The notes beneath the pieces are model-generated. The model was not told the DNA's origin, did no database searches, and saw nothing but the letters and a program-made list of their open reading frames with translations. DNA of 64,000 nucleotides, from assembly GCA_947034885.2 (NCBI GenBank), contig OX344758.2, positions 932,501 to 996,500 of the forward strand. Reading direction: 5' to 3'. Positions 1 to 10,724 of the stretch are shown piece after piece (the stretch's first letter is position 1; each line of letters opens with the position of its first letter). The stretch comes from Thuidium tamariscinum (Eukaryota; Streptophyta; Bryopsida; Hypnales; Thuidiaceae). The position numbers were made by a program, and so were the translations under genes.

Positions 1-661
1 TCTAACTTCTTAAGACAATGTGCTAATGTTGTAAAATAATGACATAAAATAGTTATGTAAGATTTGGTGCTAATAGAGAGGGATAGTTGTAGGACAGTTG
101 TATAGGACACCTACTCACTTTTTAGCCAATGGTCGCAAACAAATTTTTCTTCTAGTTATCAATAGTGAAATGTTTAAATAATCAATAGGCTGTCTAGAAG
201 TGGGTGGTGATAATTTTTGTGGGAGAATTGCTAGTTAATTCATTGTTAACCAATGCCTTTGAAAACAATAATTGATTGGAGTGTGAAAATGAAAGATCAA
301 AATTGGACAAAAAATTGGTAGGATTGGCAACCAATTGGTGTGCAAAAACGAATGTAGATATACAAATCCTACTTTCATAAAATTGTTAGATTTTGAGCTC
401 TTTGCCATTTCAATGGCTATTACCTAAGCTACAGGAAGTGACAATGTTTGTAGACAAGGTGGGTATTGCTTTAGGATTGGCAAGGGTGGGGATTGCTCAA
501 GCATTGGTTGTTGCGGCAAACCCCTTGCTCCATTGTCTATCTTTCCTTGTTGTTATGAAATTTGGAGTTTAGTTTCAAGACCAACATGTCTTGAAAAGAA
601 GACGGTTGTTGCCTTTGCAAATTTGAAATTGAAGAAATATGTCCTTCTAGAACTCAATACT
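1..661. other. Intergenic, no gene seen
   Basis: AT-rich intergenic DNA up to the first family A element. Open frames here are short and show no recognisable domain, codon pattern or splice-site context. Nothing else can be supported. Confidence 0.6.
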
Positions 662-936
662 AAGGTAGGTACATCTAAAAGCGCCATGTTCCTAAAAGTG
701 TCATCTACATTGCGCATACATTTCCAAAATCAGTCATGTTCACAGATTGTAGATGGCACTTTTAGAAACAAACTTTGACCGTTAATAACTTCTGCATACA
801 ACATCCAAATCTTGTGTTCTTTGGTGCGTTGGAACATGCTTTCACTTGCCAACAAGACTGCATGAAAATCTGAATAAGCTAATAACAGTAACTAGGCACA
901 CTATGAATAAGTGGTGCTTTTGGGTGTACCCACCTT
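662..936 (+). mobile_element. Family A inverted-repeat element (MITE-like), copy A1
   Basis: This is a 275 bp element with imperfect terminal inverted repeats of about 24 bp. The left end reads AAGGTAGGTACATCTAAAAG and the reverse complement of the right end reads AAGGTGGGTACACCCAAAAG. The body is shared with three further near full-length copies at 1749-2023 (opposite orientation), 5217-5487 and 29851-30125, so it is a dispersed repeat and not a gene. Short open frames cross it but are not conserved between copies. No transposase is present, so it is non-autonomous. The superfamily is not clear because the target duplication is not obvious. Confidence 0.8.
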
Positions 937-987
937 CCAGCTAATGAGCGGGGAGATTTTGAAAATGAGAGGATGCAACCGGGCCCT

Positions 988-1316
988 TAAGGGAGGAGGT
1001 CCATAAACCGACCATCTAAGGGTTGGAATAGAATTTTGGGCACGTCAAGCATCTTGAAGTACTTTTCAGTGAATTTTTTTTGAAAGACAGCTTGAATAGG
1101 CATCTAACCCAAGTTGTTTCATATTTTTTGGAGCTCTGTAGAATTAGTTATGAATTTCTGAAGTCAATATGGCATAGGGCTCCAAAACCGCCCATCCCCT
1201 CAAATGTTCACTGTTTGTACATTACTGTAAAGATCAAAAAGCATCATGTACCAGAAATATACATTTCAGAAGGTGAGCAGTTTTGGAGCCTGAGCGGTTT
1301 TCGAGCTCCTCCCTTA
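988..1316 (-). mobile_element. Family B inverted-repeat element, copy B1 (reverse orientation)
   Basis: This element of about 330 bp begins TAAGGGAGGAGGTCC and ends in the inverted form CTCCTCCCTTA. Its body matches, in reverse, the copies at 6905-7234 and 19054-19371. Shared landmarks are a block around 'gggctccaaaaccgccc', 'tgtacat' pairs, and 'caagttgtttcatatttttt'. It is non-coding; an open frame of 97 codons here is not maintained in the other copies. Confidence 0.75.
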
Positions 1317-1374
1317 GTGAAAAAAAACTACAAATTCCTGGGCAGCTCCACCATCAACCTGGTGGACTTCTGAT

Positions 1375-1485
1375 TCCAAGTTTAAAAATATATATTTGAC
1401 GCAAGCCCCGGGTGCTTTGGGGGGTGGTGGGGCCTTGACTCCCTGGAGTGAGGGGGCCCGGGGGGGCCCCAAAGTCAAGTACCGA
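1375..1485. other. GC-rich G-tract hairpin island
   Basis: A patch of G and C runs stands out from the AT-rich surroundings. The arm CTTTGGGG near 1415 is complementary to CCCCAAAG near 1467, and both are flanked by TTGAC/GTCAA in inverted order. Several G-runs (GGGGGG, GGGG, GGGGG, GGGGGGG) lie within 60 bp and could form a hairpin or a G-quadruplex. No gene is associated. Confidence 0.5.
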
Positions 1486-1748
1486 ACAGTTAGATGTCAG
1501 ACTTGACTCTCCTTTCTGACTGAATCCCAAGAGATTATGGTACTTTGACCATGGCCACATTTCCACTTGGGAGCTTGCAGCAGACTGGTCCTCTGAGCCT
1601 CTGCCTCACTGCTTGGGTGCCCTGAGTGCGCAGGGAGGTGCAGTGAATGAAATCAGACCAAAGGATGGATATGTGTATATGTATACACACACTTAAGTAT
1701 ATACTAGCCAACACCTGTTGCAATGTAACATTGAATTTAAGAAAATAT

Positions 1749-2023
1749 AAGGTGGATACACTTAAAAGCACCACTTATTCTTACTGTGCCTAGGTGCTGT
1801 TATCATGCTGTTCAGATTTTTATACAGTCTTGTTGGCGAGTGAAAGCATGTTCCAACCCACCAAAGAACAAAGGATTTGGATACCGTATGCAAAAGTTAG
1901 TAGCGGTCAAAGTTTGTTTCTGAAAGTGCCATCTACAGTCTTGATACATGACTTATTTTGGAAATGTATGCACATTGTAGATGGCACTTTAAGGTCAGGT
2001 GCCATTTTGGGTGTACCTACTTT
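1749..2023 (-). mobile_element. Family A inverted-repeat element, copy A2 (reverse orientation)
   Basis: This is a 275 bp copy of the family A element in reverse orientation. The left end is AAGGTGGATACACTTAAAAG and the right end, reverse-complemented, reads AAAGTAGGTACACCCAAAAT. Internal landmarks are shared with the copies at 662-936, 5217-5487 and 29851-30125: 'gatggcactt', 'atacggtatccaaat' (here reversed), and the 'ggaacatgctttcact' block. It is non-autonomous and has no open frame conserved across copies. Confidence 0.8.
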
Positions 2024-2778
2024 AGACTGGATAGTCAGTTGAGGTCTTACAAAACCAGATGAAAAACATTTGAGATAGTAGGATGAAATATTGGAGATGA
2101 AATCGTGACAATGGGTCGCGACAGATTGCATGACAATGTGTATATATTTAATTTACTAGCACAGACCTCTTGCAGTGTAACATGGATTGGAGACTTAGGA
2201 GAGAATGGATTGAACGAAAAATAATTTGGATGAAAATGTGACCATTTTTGTGACGTTGGGTCGTGACAGGGGTTGTGACCATCTGTACTTAGAATACTAG
2301 ATATTTATATATCCCCCCCAGGACTGCCAACTCAAGTCACCCAACCACAGAATGTGATGCAGGGTAGGGTAGTATACAATGGAAAATAGGTTTAGAAGCA
2401 CTCATTTTGTCACTCATTTTTCACAATGCCACCATGTCAGTGCAAATGATTTCATGCTGCCATGCCAAATAAGTTCAGTTGGGCGGGCGCTGCACGCACT
2501 TGGGCCTCATGACCTAATAAGTTAGTTAATGACACCTCCGTCCTTCATTTCTGGAATGGGAGATGCAACCGACCCCCACCATCTCGTTTGATTGTGGCAG
2601 CGGCTTCTTCTCACAAGGGAGTCAACAGATGAGGGAGCTCCATCACGGTGAGGGGGTCAACAGCCAGCCAGGGGAGCTGCCACCCAGGGTTTCTTTGTTG
2701 AGCCAAAAAACATTGCTCAGAACCAATACCAAAATAAATAAAAATTGACATGGTTACCTGGAAATATTTGGCCGTAAC
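2024..2778. other. Intergenic, no gene seen
   Basis: Non-coding stretch between a family A copy and a fold-back element. Small open frames such as 2563-2748 have no recognisable product. No RNA gene was identified. Confidence 0.5.
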
Positions 2779-2924
2779 AGCATCCCCATCATGCCTGCAC
2801 TTCAAAGCAACACTTTAAACATTTTCACTTTAAACATTTTGGACCACTAATTTTCCTTCTAAGAGGAAGAGTAATGGTCCAGAATATTTACAATGTTGCT
2901 TTGAAGTGCAGGCATGGGGATGCT
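2779..2924. mobile_element. Fold-back element with AGCATCCCCAT ends
   Basis: This element of about 146 bp has long inverted arms. The left arm 2779-2812 (AGCATCCCCAT, then GCCTGCACTTCAAAGCAAC) is matched by the reverse complement of 2894-2924 except for a 3-base insertion in the left arm. The arms are about 31 bp, so the element can form a hairpin. AGAGCATC-like ends recur in longer elements at 31145-31500 and, more loosely, at 9005-9441. No coding capacity. Confidence 0.75.
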
Positions 2925-3092
2925 CTAAGGTAGGGGGCTGTAATTGCAACCCTGTCTCTAAAAGCAATCTGGTAGATTTTGCCTCTAACATGTACTAGAA
3001 GTGTACATTTCAAGGGGGGGGGGGGGGGTTCGCTTATAGAAACCACTGTATTTTCAGCTTCAAAAATTCATGATTAATTCCATGAAGGTCCA

Positions 3093-3295
3093 CATAACAT
3101 TCACTAGCCCATGGAAGGATTGCCTTCCCCTTGGTGAAGTCCCCATCATCTAATTTCATCTGACATTTCTTGGAGTTGCAACTTTAGTTCCTGAATGGTG
3201 TGGAATTCCAGTGGTACTGGATGGAATGGTGTGGGATATTCCACACCATTTCATCCGCTGGGAGGCAATGTGATAGGTTGCTACTGAATGTTATG
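3093..3295. mobile_element. Small element nested inside family B copy B6
   Basis: This is a 203 bp insertion bounded by CATAACATTCACTAGC on the left and GCTACTGAATGTTATG on the right, 16 bp inverted ends with one mismatch. It interrupts the family B body between 'catgaaggtcca' and 'caaaaaatatgaaa', which are adjacent in other copies. It includes the hairpin at 3219-3256. It is younger than the family B copy it sits in. No coding capacity. Confidence 0.65.
3219..3256. repeat. Hairpin, 16 bp arms
   Basis: GGATGGAATGGTGTGG (3219-3234) pairs with CCACACCATTTCATCC (3241-3256) across a 6-base loop, with one G-T type mismatch. It lies inside the nested element 3093-3295. Confidence 0.7.
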
Positions 3296-3437
3296 CAAAA
3301 AATATGAAATGACTTGGATTAGATGCCAATTCCATTTTTCTTACCATGAAAATTTACTAAAAATTGTTTTAAGGAGTTTAGCTTCCCCAAAATGCAAATC
3401 AGCTAGTAAAGGGTTGCTTTTACAACCCCCTACCTTA

Positions 3438-4320
3438 CTTTCCTCTTTGTTCATGCATGAAATAGCTAAAACTATGGCTTTTTTGTTCAGCAAAATTTTA
3501 CCAAATGTTTTAAACTTTTTAACCATTGTTGGTTTGTCCCTCCAAAAACTAGCTTGTGCAGTAAGACTAGTAAAGGAGACATTGGTCCCGAAGAAAGCCA
3601 TGACTAAAATTGTTATAAAATTTGGAGATACTATTGCTCCAAGATGAATGTATGTATAAGATGAGTAAGCAAAATTTCAATTTTTTTGACATGTGTTGTC
3701 TATGTGCAGAGGTGAAAATGACTCCATCATTCTTCCAAAACAAATGAAACAGACAAAAGCTTGGAGCAAGAGAGAAGTAGTTTCACATTTTATAACTAAC
3801 TAAAGGTAACTACACCTAAAATTGCTCAAATAAGTAATTTAACATAGTTGCCAACTTGCCATTATTATATTACAGAACCTTCTGTGGGGTGATTGGGGTT
3901 AGTTGTGTTGGTAGTTTAATGGGGATTTTAGATATCCTTATAATACATTTTTTTGAACACCATATGAATGAACTAAGAATTTTCAAAGTGTTGAAAATAG
4001 GCCTTTTTCTATAAAACAATCATAGACTCTCATCAATAGTGAATGTACATTTAAGACAAGAATATCCACTGTACAATATGGTAGAGGTACCTATTATTGA
4101 CACCGCCTCCATTAACAACAAATACAGTACCATATAAGTTGTAGTTACCTTAGTTCATTTTCCACAACCTCTTGCAGGTCCATTTAGGGCGTTCAATTTA
4201 TAGTTTTTTGAATCAATACAGTCAGAGATGAATTTCTCATAATGCTCAAATTTCTCCCTCTGCAGTAATTAGCCAAGAATGTCGGGTTTTGTATTTTTTT
4301 TTCTGAATTTGAATTCATGA
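3438..4320. other. Intergenic, no gene seen
   Basis: AT-rich DNA with no recognisable coding region. The frame that runs in from 3288 lies mostly inside family B copy B6 and is not a gene. Confidence 0.5.
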
Positions 4321-4467
4321 GAGTGAGCTGAGCGGCTTTTTTTTTGGACCAGTGTCCCCCCTGCTGGCCTCACTACAGTGGCCAGATTTTGGAGGGACTA
4401 ACCAGTAGTGGTCAGAATTCTGACAATCTGGCGAAATTTCGCCAGAAAAAAAAGGCTCACTGAGCTC
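4321..4467. mobile_element. Short inverted-repeat element with T-run ends
   Basis: The left end GTGAGCTGAGCGGC followed by a T run is mirrored by the right end, an A run followed by GGCTCACTGAGCTC, giving about 147 bp between imperfect inverted ends. The interior holds two perfect palindromes, GTCAGAATTCTGAC at 4411-4424 and TCTGGCGAAATTTCGCCAGA at 4427-4446. A similar pair of motifs, 'ctggcgata' and an A run before 'ggcc', occurs near 6565-6635. No coding capacity. Confidence 0.5.
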
Positions 4468-5216
4468 CGTCAATTGCATTCAAAACAATGAAATTGATTG
4501 TTGGCAAATGAATGAAGTACTCCGTATATCCCAAGGATGAACTTCAATGCTTTTATTCTTTTCTGTTTTGAAACGAATGACATGAAATTTCATTCAATGC
4601 TTTTATTCTTGAATTCAAAAGTTTTCAGCTCATCATTTGTTTAAAAAAAAAAAAAAAAAAAAAAAAAGTTTTCAGCTCGTTAATGTTTATAGCATCACAC
4701 AACATACACACTGTTCAAACTATGTGATAGTTTTGGAGTGCAATAAATTCAGCGAGAGGAAGGATGGAGACTGACTGACTGAACTCATAAATTTTTTACT
4801 AGTTAAGGTAGAACCACCTACACCCAGTCATTTCAGATATTCTAGGCATGATCTGGTGTGTACCTTAGTGCAAGCCAAAGCAAATATTTTCAGAAGTGCA
4901 ATGATAGAAATAATAGGAATTACAAAAACTTTGAAGATTTTATTGCATCAATTGAAATTACTACAAATTTTGAAATGCAGAAAGTGTGCCAGACCCACTG
5001 CCAATCTCTAGACTCTTCTCATTCCAATCATTCCAAAAACTACTTTTCCATTCAGTGCTTCCAACTTTTCAGAAACTACTTTTCCATTTAGTGCTTCCAA
5101 CTTTTCTGTGCATTACTTTGGGACATCTGTCAGGAACTTTTAATCCCAACTTTGAAAAGGAGGGAAAAAACAACATTCTAACCTTGGATGAAAATCCATC
5201 CATCTACAGGTTGACT
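4468..5216. other. Intergenic with poly-A tract, no gene seen
   Basis: Contains a run of about 23 A near 4645 and AT-rich unique-looking DNA. No supported gene. Confidence 0.5.
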
Positions 5217-5487
5217 GAGGTAGGTACACCCAAAAGCGCCACATTCCTAAAAGCACCATCTACAATGCACATACATTTCCAAAACCAGTCATGTTCATAG
5301 ACTGTAGATGACACTTTCAGAAACTAACTTTGACCTTTGATAACTTTTGCATACGGTATCCAAATCCTGTGTTCTTTGGTTGGAACATGCTTTCACTTGC
5401 CAACGAGACTGCATGAAAATCTGAACAGCATAATAACAGTAACTAGGCAAGGTATGAATAAGTGGCACTTTTGGGTGTACCCACCTT
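5217..5487 (+). mobile_element. Family A inverted-repeat element, copy A3
   Basis: The left end is AGGTAGGTACACCCAAAAG and the right end CTTTTGGGTGTACCCACCTT, the clearest inverted pair of the family. It is about 271 bp and in the same orientation as the copies at 662-936 and 29851-30125. Non-autonomous; short frames crossing it are not conserved. Confidence 0.85.
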
Positions 5488-6630
5488 ATTGGCTGTATTG
5501 GGTGCTCGTTGGTTATGGACTGTTCTACCTTACCTTGGGGGGGTTTTGTGATTTTTTTTCAACAAATTGAAGCACAACCAATCGCAAGGATAAGTGCGAA
5601 AGAACAGTCAGTCCTGCACGCACAGATTGTTACCTTAAGTTGTTGTATACACAGCTCAGTCACAGCTCTGATCCATGTACACACTTCAACAACTAACTTA
5701 TATCATTGAAGCAACGTCCAGTTGACTTGCATTGTGTGTGTGTTATTCAGCACGGTGTGTGTATAAGATATAAATTCATGCGTCGCAACTTACAAGTTAT
5801 TGGGAGTCATCCCGCACAGCACAGCGAAGCACCACGTTTCCAATCATGGAATCATGAAATCAATCCTCAGCTGCGTCGTCGGCCAGGTGACCATGACAAG
5901 TAATGACTCATGCTTAATTGCCTCTCATTGAAGCATTGACGCATTGACGCATTGAATTGAATCCTGGGTCGGTCACAGATTGGCGGGGGCCAGCGAAGCA
6001 TTTTCCAACCATAATAAGTTGGTGTTTGTTTTTTTAAAGAAATGGGCCATTTCCATTGATAAAGGAAAAGGTACCATCATAAGTATTTGGAAAACAAAGC
6101 CAATATACACAGCAGCAGGGTCGAATCTTCATACAGGTATCCTATTCATGACACCCTTGCATTGGAATTGATGTTTCTGCACAGGCCTCGCAACTTGTGT
6201 TGTCAGGGGAGCTTAAGTAAGTTATTACATTTGGTGGCTGGGCCTTTTCTCCAGGAGGGGACAATTTGGGGAAGCCCAGCCCGCCCCGGCCAGCAACATC
6301 ACATTATTGGTATTTGGTAAGCTTACTTAGGCTGGGTTTAGGGGTGCTTCACACCAGCCCTTTTTTTTGCTTTTTGAGAAAGTGCCAACATGGCGATCAT
6401 TTAAAATTTGGTGAAGCATTGTATTTCTACATTCATCCAACTTTTGCACTAAAAAATAATTTATAGTTATATTCATACACTTTATCATCTAAATTTGGCA
6501 ATTTCATCCATGGTTTTCATAAATATGATAAATTTCTAGCAAAAAAAGGTTACTTTTTTCGATACTTTTCTGGCGATATTTTTTTTGGTAATGGTGCTTT
6601 CTGGCACCATATCGCCCAAAAAAAAGGCCT
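5488..6630. other. Intergenic, less AT-rich, no gene recognised
   Basis: Base composition is more balanced here than further right. Several frames of 60-80 codons exist but none shows a known domain or a convincing exon chain. A small tandem of 'cattgacg' occurs near 5932-5955. I cannot assign a gene. Confidence 0.4.
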
Positions 6631-7582
6631 GCTTCACACTATGGCCAAAGGTTGAGAGTTTGTTGGTTTTCACAAATTAAAATTCAGGAAATCATGAGTT
6701 TGACTCTTGACCCTTCACACTATGAGGCACAATTCAAAGTCCATCAAAATTCAACGTCTTCAAAGTTGCCTACATGGCAATCAAATTCCTATATGGTGAT
6801 GAACTCTCAACAATAGTTTGGGTCTCCATTTTTGGCCACCCTAAACTATAATTGTGAGTCTATCAAGTTTTGTTTTTTTCAAAAACTAACAAGATCTTAG
6901 CCATTAAGGTAGGAGGCTTGAAAACCACCCTAGGTTCAAAACCGTCCACCTTCTAAAATGTACATTATCTGTACATGATGTTTTTAAATCTTTACAAGAA
7001 TGTACAAATAGTGTACATTTTAAGGTGGGGGCGGTTTTGGAGCCCTATGCTACATTGACTTCAAAATTCATAACTAATTCTAGAAAGCTCTAAAAAAATA
7101 TGAAACAACTTGGGTTAAATGCCTATTCTACTTGTCTTCCAAGGAAAATTCACCAAAAAAATATTTCAAGATGTTTTACCCCCCCTAATTCAATTCCAGC
7201 CCTTAGATGGTCGATTTATGGACCTCCTACCTTAGATTGGGTTCTCTACCCTTTTTTATTTGTCACCATTGGGGTTTTAACCCTAATCTCTAACTTTACA
7301 ATGGAGAGTCTTTGCATGCAATGAACCTACTTCCCTTCTATGACCAGTGCCACCTTTTTATTCAGTGTAGAGAGAAAAGGATAAAAGCCTCCAAAATGGT
7401 GTAGGTTTTGACTTAAGGCTTAGACTTTGGCCTTTAGAGGCATCACACTATGGCCAATCCAAGGGTCTAATTCCTAAATTTTATTGCCTACTTATTGCCC
7501 ATTTCTTTGGACTCTCACCAAAGTTTGTTTCACCAATCCCATGGCCTCTCAATCTTGGATGGCCATAGTCTAAAGTGGCCTT
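6631..7582 (+). mobile_element. Inverted-repeat element containing a family B copy (tentative)
   Basis: The left end AAGGCCTGCTTCACACTATG and the reverse complement of the right end, AAGGCCACTTTAGACTATGG, agree at most positions over about 26 bp. This suggests an element of about 950 bp. A complete family B copy (6905-7234) lies inside it and would be a nested insertion. A second internal match 'ggcatcacactatggcca' near 7440 suggests a more complex history, for example two elements side by side. No transposase frame. Confidence 0.4.
6905..7234 (+). mobile_element. Family B inverted-repeat element, copy B2
   Basis: This element of about 330 bp begins TAAGGTAGGAGGCTTG and ends GACCTCCTACCTTA. 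It carries the family B body: paired 'tgtacat', 'ggggcggttttggagccct', 'aaaattcataactaattc', and 'atgaaacaacttggg'. It is one of the two best-preserved copies, with 19054-19371. Confidence 0.8.
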
Positions 7583-8099
7583 TAGACAATAGTCTAAGAC
7601 CAAGAAACTATGGAAATTGAGAAATCCTATTGATTGATAGCTAGTCTCTATTGGTCGAAAGCAATCCTATTGGTTGTGTCTAAGGTCTTGAACCCTAGTC
7701 TAAACCTAGCCTTATTATTGTTTGTGTAGTAGCTTCCACTGAGAATTTTTTTTAAGATGGAAGCCAAAATTTGTGATTTAAAAAAAAATGGAATGGAAAA
7801 AAGAATCTTGTGGTATATTTTTAATTTTAGAATTTGTTGCACTTAATCTTTTAGAAAGAAGTAGGTATAACGCAAAGAGGCGCAGAAATTACTAATTTAG
7901 TAAGTTGTATACATTTTGTTCTTTTGGGAAAGTTGGACAACATAATGATGACCTATGCAAGCTATTTCCACCCTCGTTTCAATTCCACCATCATGTACAA
8001 GTGATGTACATTTTTCATTTAGGAATAAACATGATGGAACCAAGGATAGAACAAATGTCCTTCAAGCACATATTTAATATTCTTCTTGAGGTAAAGTAA

Positions 8100-8413
8100 G
8101 ACACTTGAGTTCTTAAAATATCCATGTCTTTAAGTGTACATTATTTGTACAAGTTTCTTGTTTATATCATTCAACAATGTGTAGACAATGTACATTTGGG
8201 GAGGTAGATGATTTTAGAGCCCTAAGCCATTTTAACTTCAAATTTCATAACTAATTTCCTAATGTTCCAAAAAAATATGAAAAGATTTTAGTTAGATGCC
8301 AATTCTACTTGTTTTTCAAGGAAATTTTATTTCAAAAATATTTCAAAAACTTTCAATCCTCCAAAATTGAATTTTAATTCTTAAATGAGCAATTTGTAGA
8401 CCTCCTCCTTTAC
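8100..8413 (+). mobile_element. Family B element, diverged copy B3
   Basis: Matches the family B body ('gtgtacattatttgtacaa', 'ttttagagccct', 'aatttcataactaatt', 'aatatgaaaagatttt') and ends near 'gacctcctcctttac'. The left terminus is eroded, so the start coordinate is approximate. Confidence 0.6.
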
Positions 8414-9004
8414 TTTGGACATCCATCAAGGATGTAGAAATTTCAATTCATATGCATTAGATTCATTTATTCAATACACTAAATATTGTTTTAAGTTTTG
8501 AACTTCTTATATGAATTTTTCTTTCCAAATTCTTGATTTTATTGGATATTGTAATTGATTGGAGGTTGTTACCGATTATATTGATAAGTGATAAAAAAAA
8601 GTTGCTTTGGAAATTGAACAATTTTATTTCCATAGTTTAAAGTTATTTCAAAGATTGAAAGGAAAAAAATCCAAAATTCAATAACCTACATGAAACATGA
8701 CTTGTATAATTTTCTTATGCCAAAATTGAGCATACAAAAGTAAAAGATATTGAGTTTACCACAATTTTATATATTGCGTCCATTCAAACCTCAAAGAACA
8801 TTGAGGCCAAAAAAAGAGCAATGAATAGGTTTTGTAATAAAGAAATGAAGAATGCACTTAATGGTTTAATAATTAGATCATTTTCACCAAAGTACTTTGG
8901 AGATAAGTCTTATCTTTTGAGGATTATGGGTTAGTTGATGGTTTAAAATGAGTGTAAATTAAGATTTTAGAACTAAGATCAAAATTTTGGATTTATAATG
9001 CTTT
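8414..9004. other. AT-rich intergenic, no gene seen
   Basis: Low-complexity AT-rich DNA with no supported feature. Confidence 0.5.
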
Positions 9005-9441
9005 TAGAGCACTTCCAACATGCATAGTGTTACAAGCTCAATACCTAGATTTGGAAGTAGAGGTAGACAAACCTCATTCTCTTCCAATGACTTTTGGAAA
9101 AAATTACTCCAATGTTAAGCTAGCAAATCAAACTTCAAATGAACCTTCATTAAATTATAAGAAAAGAGAAGGAAGATTCTACACTAAATATAGACCTTTC
9201 ATATTAGCAAAGAAAACTTGAATTTATAAGTAGAAAAAGAAGGTATAAAAAATATGATATTGTTGACTTTTGCTTTCTTGTACCACCTCATATTTCCTCA
9301 AAATACCAAGCTAAGGATGGAAAATGATGGGCTCGGGATTAAAGTACAAACAATGCTAATTACATTGAGACATATTTTTTTAGTAGCCCCATCATTATGC
9401 AATTGGCACATGTATTTCCATGTTGCATTGGAAGTGCTCTT
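9005..9441. mobile_element. Inverted-repeat element with AGAGCACTTCCAA ends
   Basis: The left end TAGAGCACTTCCAACATGC and the reverse complement of the right end, TAAGAGCACTTCCAATGC, form an imperfect inverted pair about 437 bp apart. The interior has no supported gene. The ends resemble the AGAGCATCCCCA ends of the elements at 2779-2924 and 31145-31500, suggesting a common superfamily. Confidence 0.55.
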
Positions 9442-9778
9442 ATATGTAAGAGCATCTCTTGCAATCCATTTTGTTTAAGCTTGCCACATGGATTTTCAAG
9501 AGGAGAGTGACATAGTTGGCGACTCCATGGCAAAGTAGGGCTATAATCAATTTGTACAGTATAATTTTTCACTTTCTTTTGCATACACTAAAATCAATTT
9601 TTTTATATTTAATTTACATTTTTGCTTCAAATTTCAAAATGTCATTTGCCCTTGGGCATGCAATTTTGGATGCTCTTTTTTTTGAAATATTGGGAATCTT
9701 GGTAGTGAATGATAGAATGAAACACTTGTTAGTTTTATTGCATTTTTACAATATTCATGCCTTTTTTTCTAGAATACT

Positions 9779-10696
9779 TTAACCCCTAAAGGATTGTTGT
9801 CCCCTTGGGGGACAAAATGGATTTTGGGTAGGTTCCTATAACCTCAATTTTTGGTGAAACTTTTTGAAACTTTCTCAAAAGATAGAAAAAACTAATTATC
9901 TTTGTAAGAATATAATTTTTATTTCAATTGGTGCCTGTGAGCAAAAGTTATACCACAGAAAGCCCAAAACTAAACTTGTGGGCAATAAATTTTTTTTGCT
10001 AAAAGACAAATTAATTATAAAAAAATTCCTAAAATAATATATTTTTGTATACAAGTGAAGCTTTGATTTACTCTATTTAGACTATTATTGAGAAACCTAT
10101 AGACAATATTATTTTTTAGGCAATTTCAACATCTTCTCAATAAATACACTTGTAGTATTCATTTCTAAATGCAATGTTCACAATTTTTCAAAAAAAATTG
10201 TTGGAAAAGGTTTCATTTACCTATTAGAATAATCTCATAGTTGAGGTAATTGTGTTTCAATCCCATATTAGAGCTATTAACCATTTAGTATTTTTTTCAG
10301 TCTTGGACCTATTTCTACTTAACAATTTTTTCAATAAAGAAATCATTTGTTTTATTTTGTCAAATTTTTTTACTAGATCCTCAACTCAATTTTTGAACCT
10401 CAAAAGTTTTAGATTCAAGTTCTATAGTGTAAATTTTTTCCCAAAATGGCGGTTGAAGTCATCTAAAATTGTAGACTATAGCTCAAAATTTCTTTTTTTC
10501 TCAACTTTGAATGCTCATATCTTCTAATCTATATGGTCAAACTCCATGAAATTTTTATCACATGATTTCAAACAAGTTAAGTACAAGATCTTACAGTTAG
10601 ATTCCTAAAAAAAAAATTCTTAGATGAATGTAGTAGAAATGGTTGTTTTGAGTGATTTTTGACAAAATAAAATGGTCTTAGACCTATAGGGATTCA
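9779..10696 (-). mobile_element. TTAA-flanked CCCC/GGGG family, copy 1 (diverged)
   Basis: The left end TTAACCCCTAAAGG is intact. The right end 'cctatagggattca' is a decayed form of CCTTTAGGGGTTAA. The length is 918 bp, close to the other copies. The right third matches copy 3 (16429-17377): 'atatctt', 'aatctat', 'gaaattttt', 'aagatctt', 'gttttgag', in the same order. The left part is too diverged to align by eye. No coding capacity; the longest frame (10252-10527) is low-complexity. Confidence 0.6.
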
Positions 10697-10724
10697 AATT
10701 ATAGTTTTTTTAAGTTAAAAAAAT

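Larger units (their letters stand above)
2926..3437 (+). mobile_element. Family B element, copy B6, interrupted by a nested element
   Basis: The left end is TAAGGTAGGGGGCTG and the right end ACCCCCTACCTTA, a good inverted pair. The internal landmarks of family B are present: 'tgtacattt', a G run here expanded to 15 G at 3014-3028, 'aaaattcatgattaattc', and 'aaatatgaaatgacttgg'. The body is split by a 203 bp insertion at 3093-3295. Removing it restores a length of about 309 bp, which fits the other copies. The copy starts one base after the fold-back element at 2779-2924. Confidence 0.7.

Noticed and set aside
533-778. 81-codon frame at the left end
   Set aside because: Its second half lies in a family A element and the frame is not kept in other copies.
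3288-3647. 119-codon frame, the longest plus-strand frame in the first 19 kb
   Set aside because: It starts inside a family B element and continues through low-complexity AT-rich DNA; no domain and no splice context.
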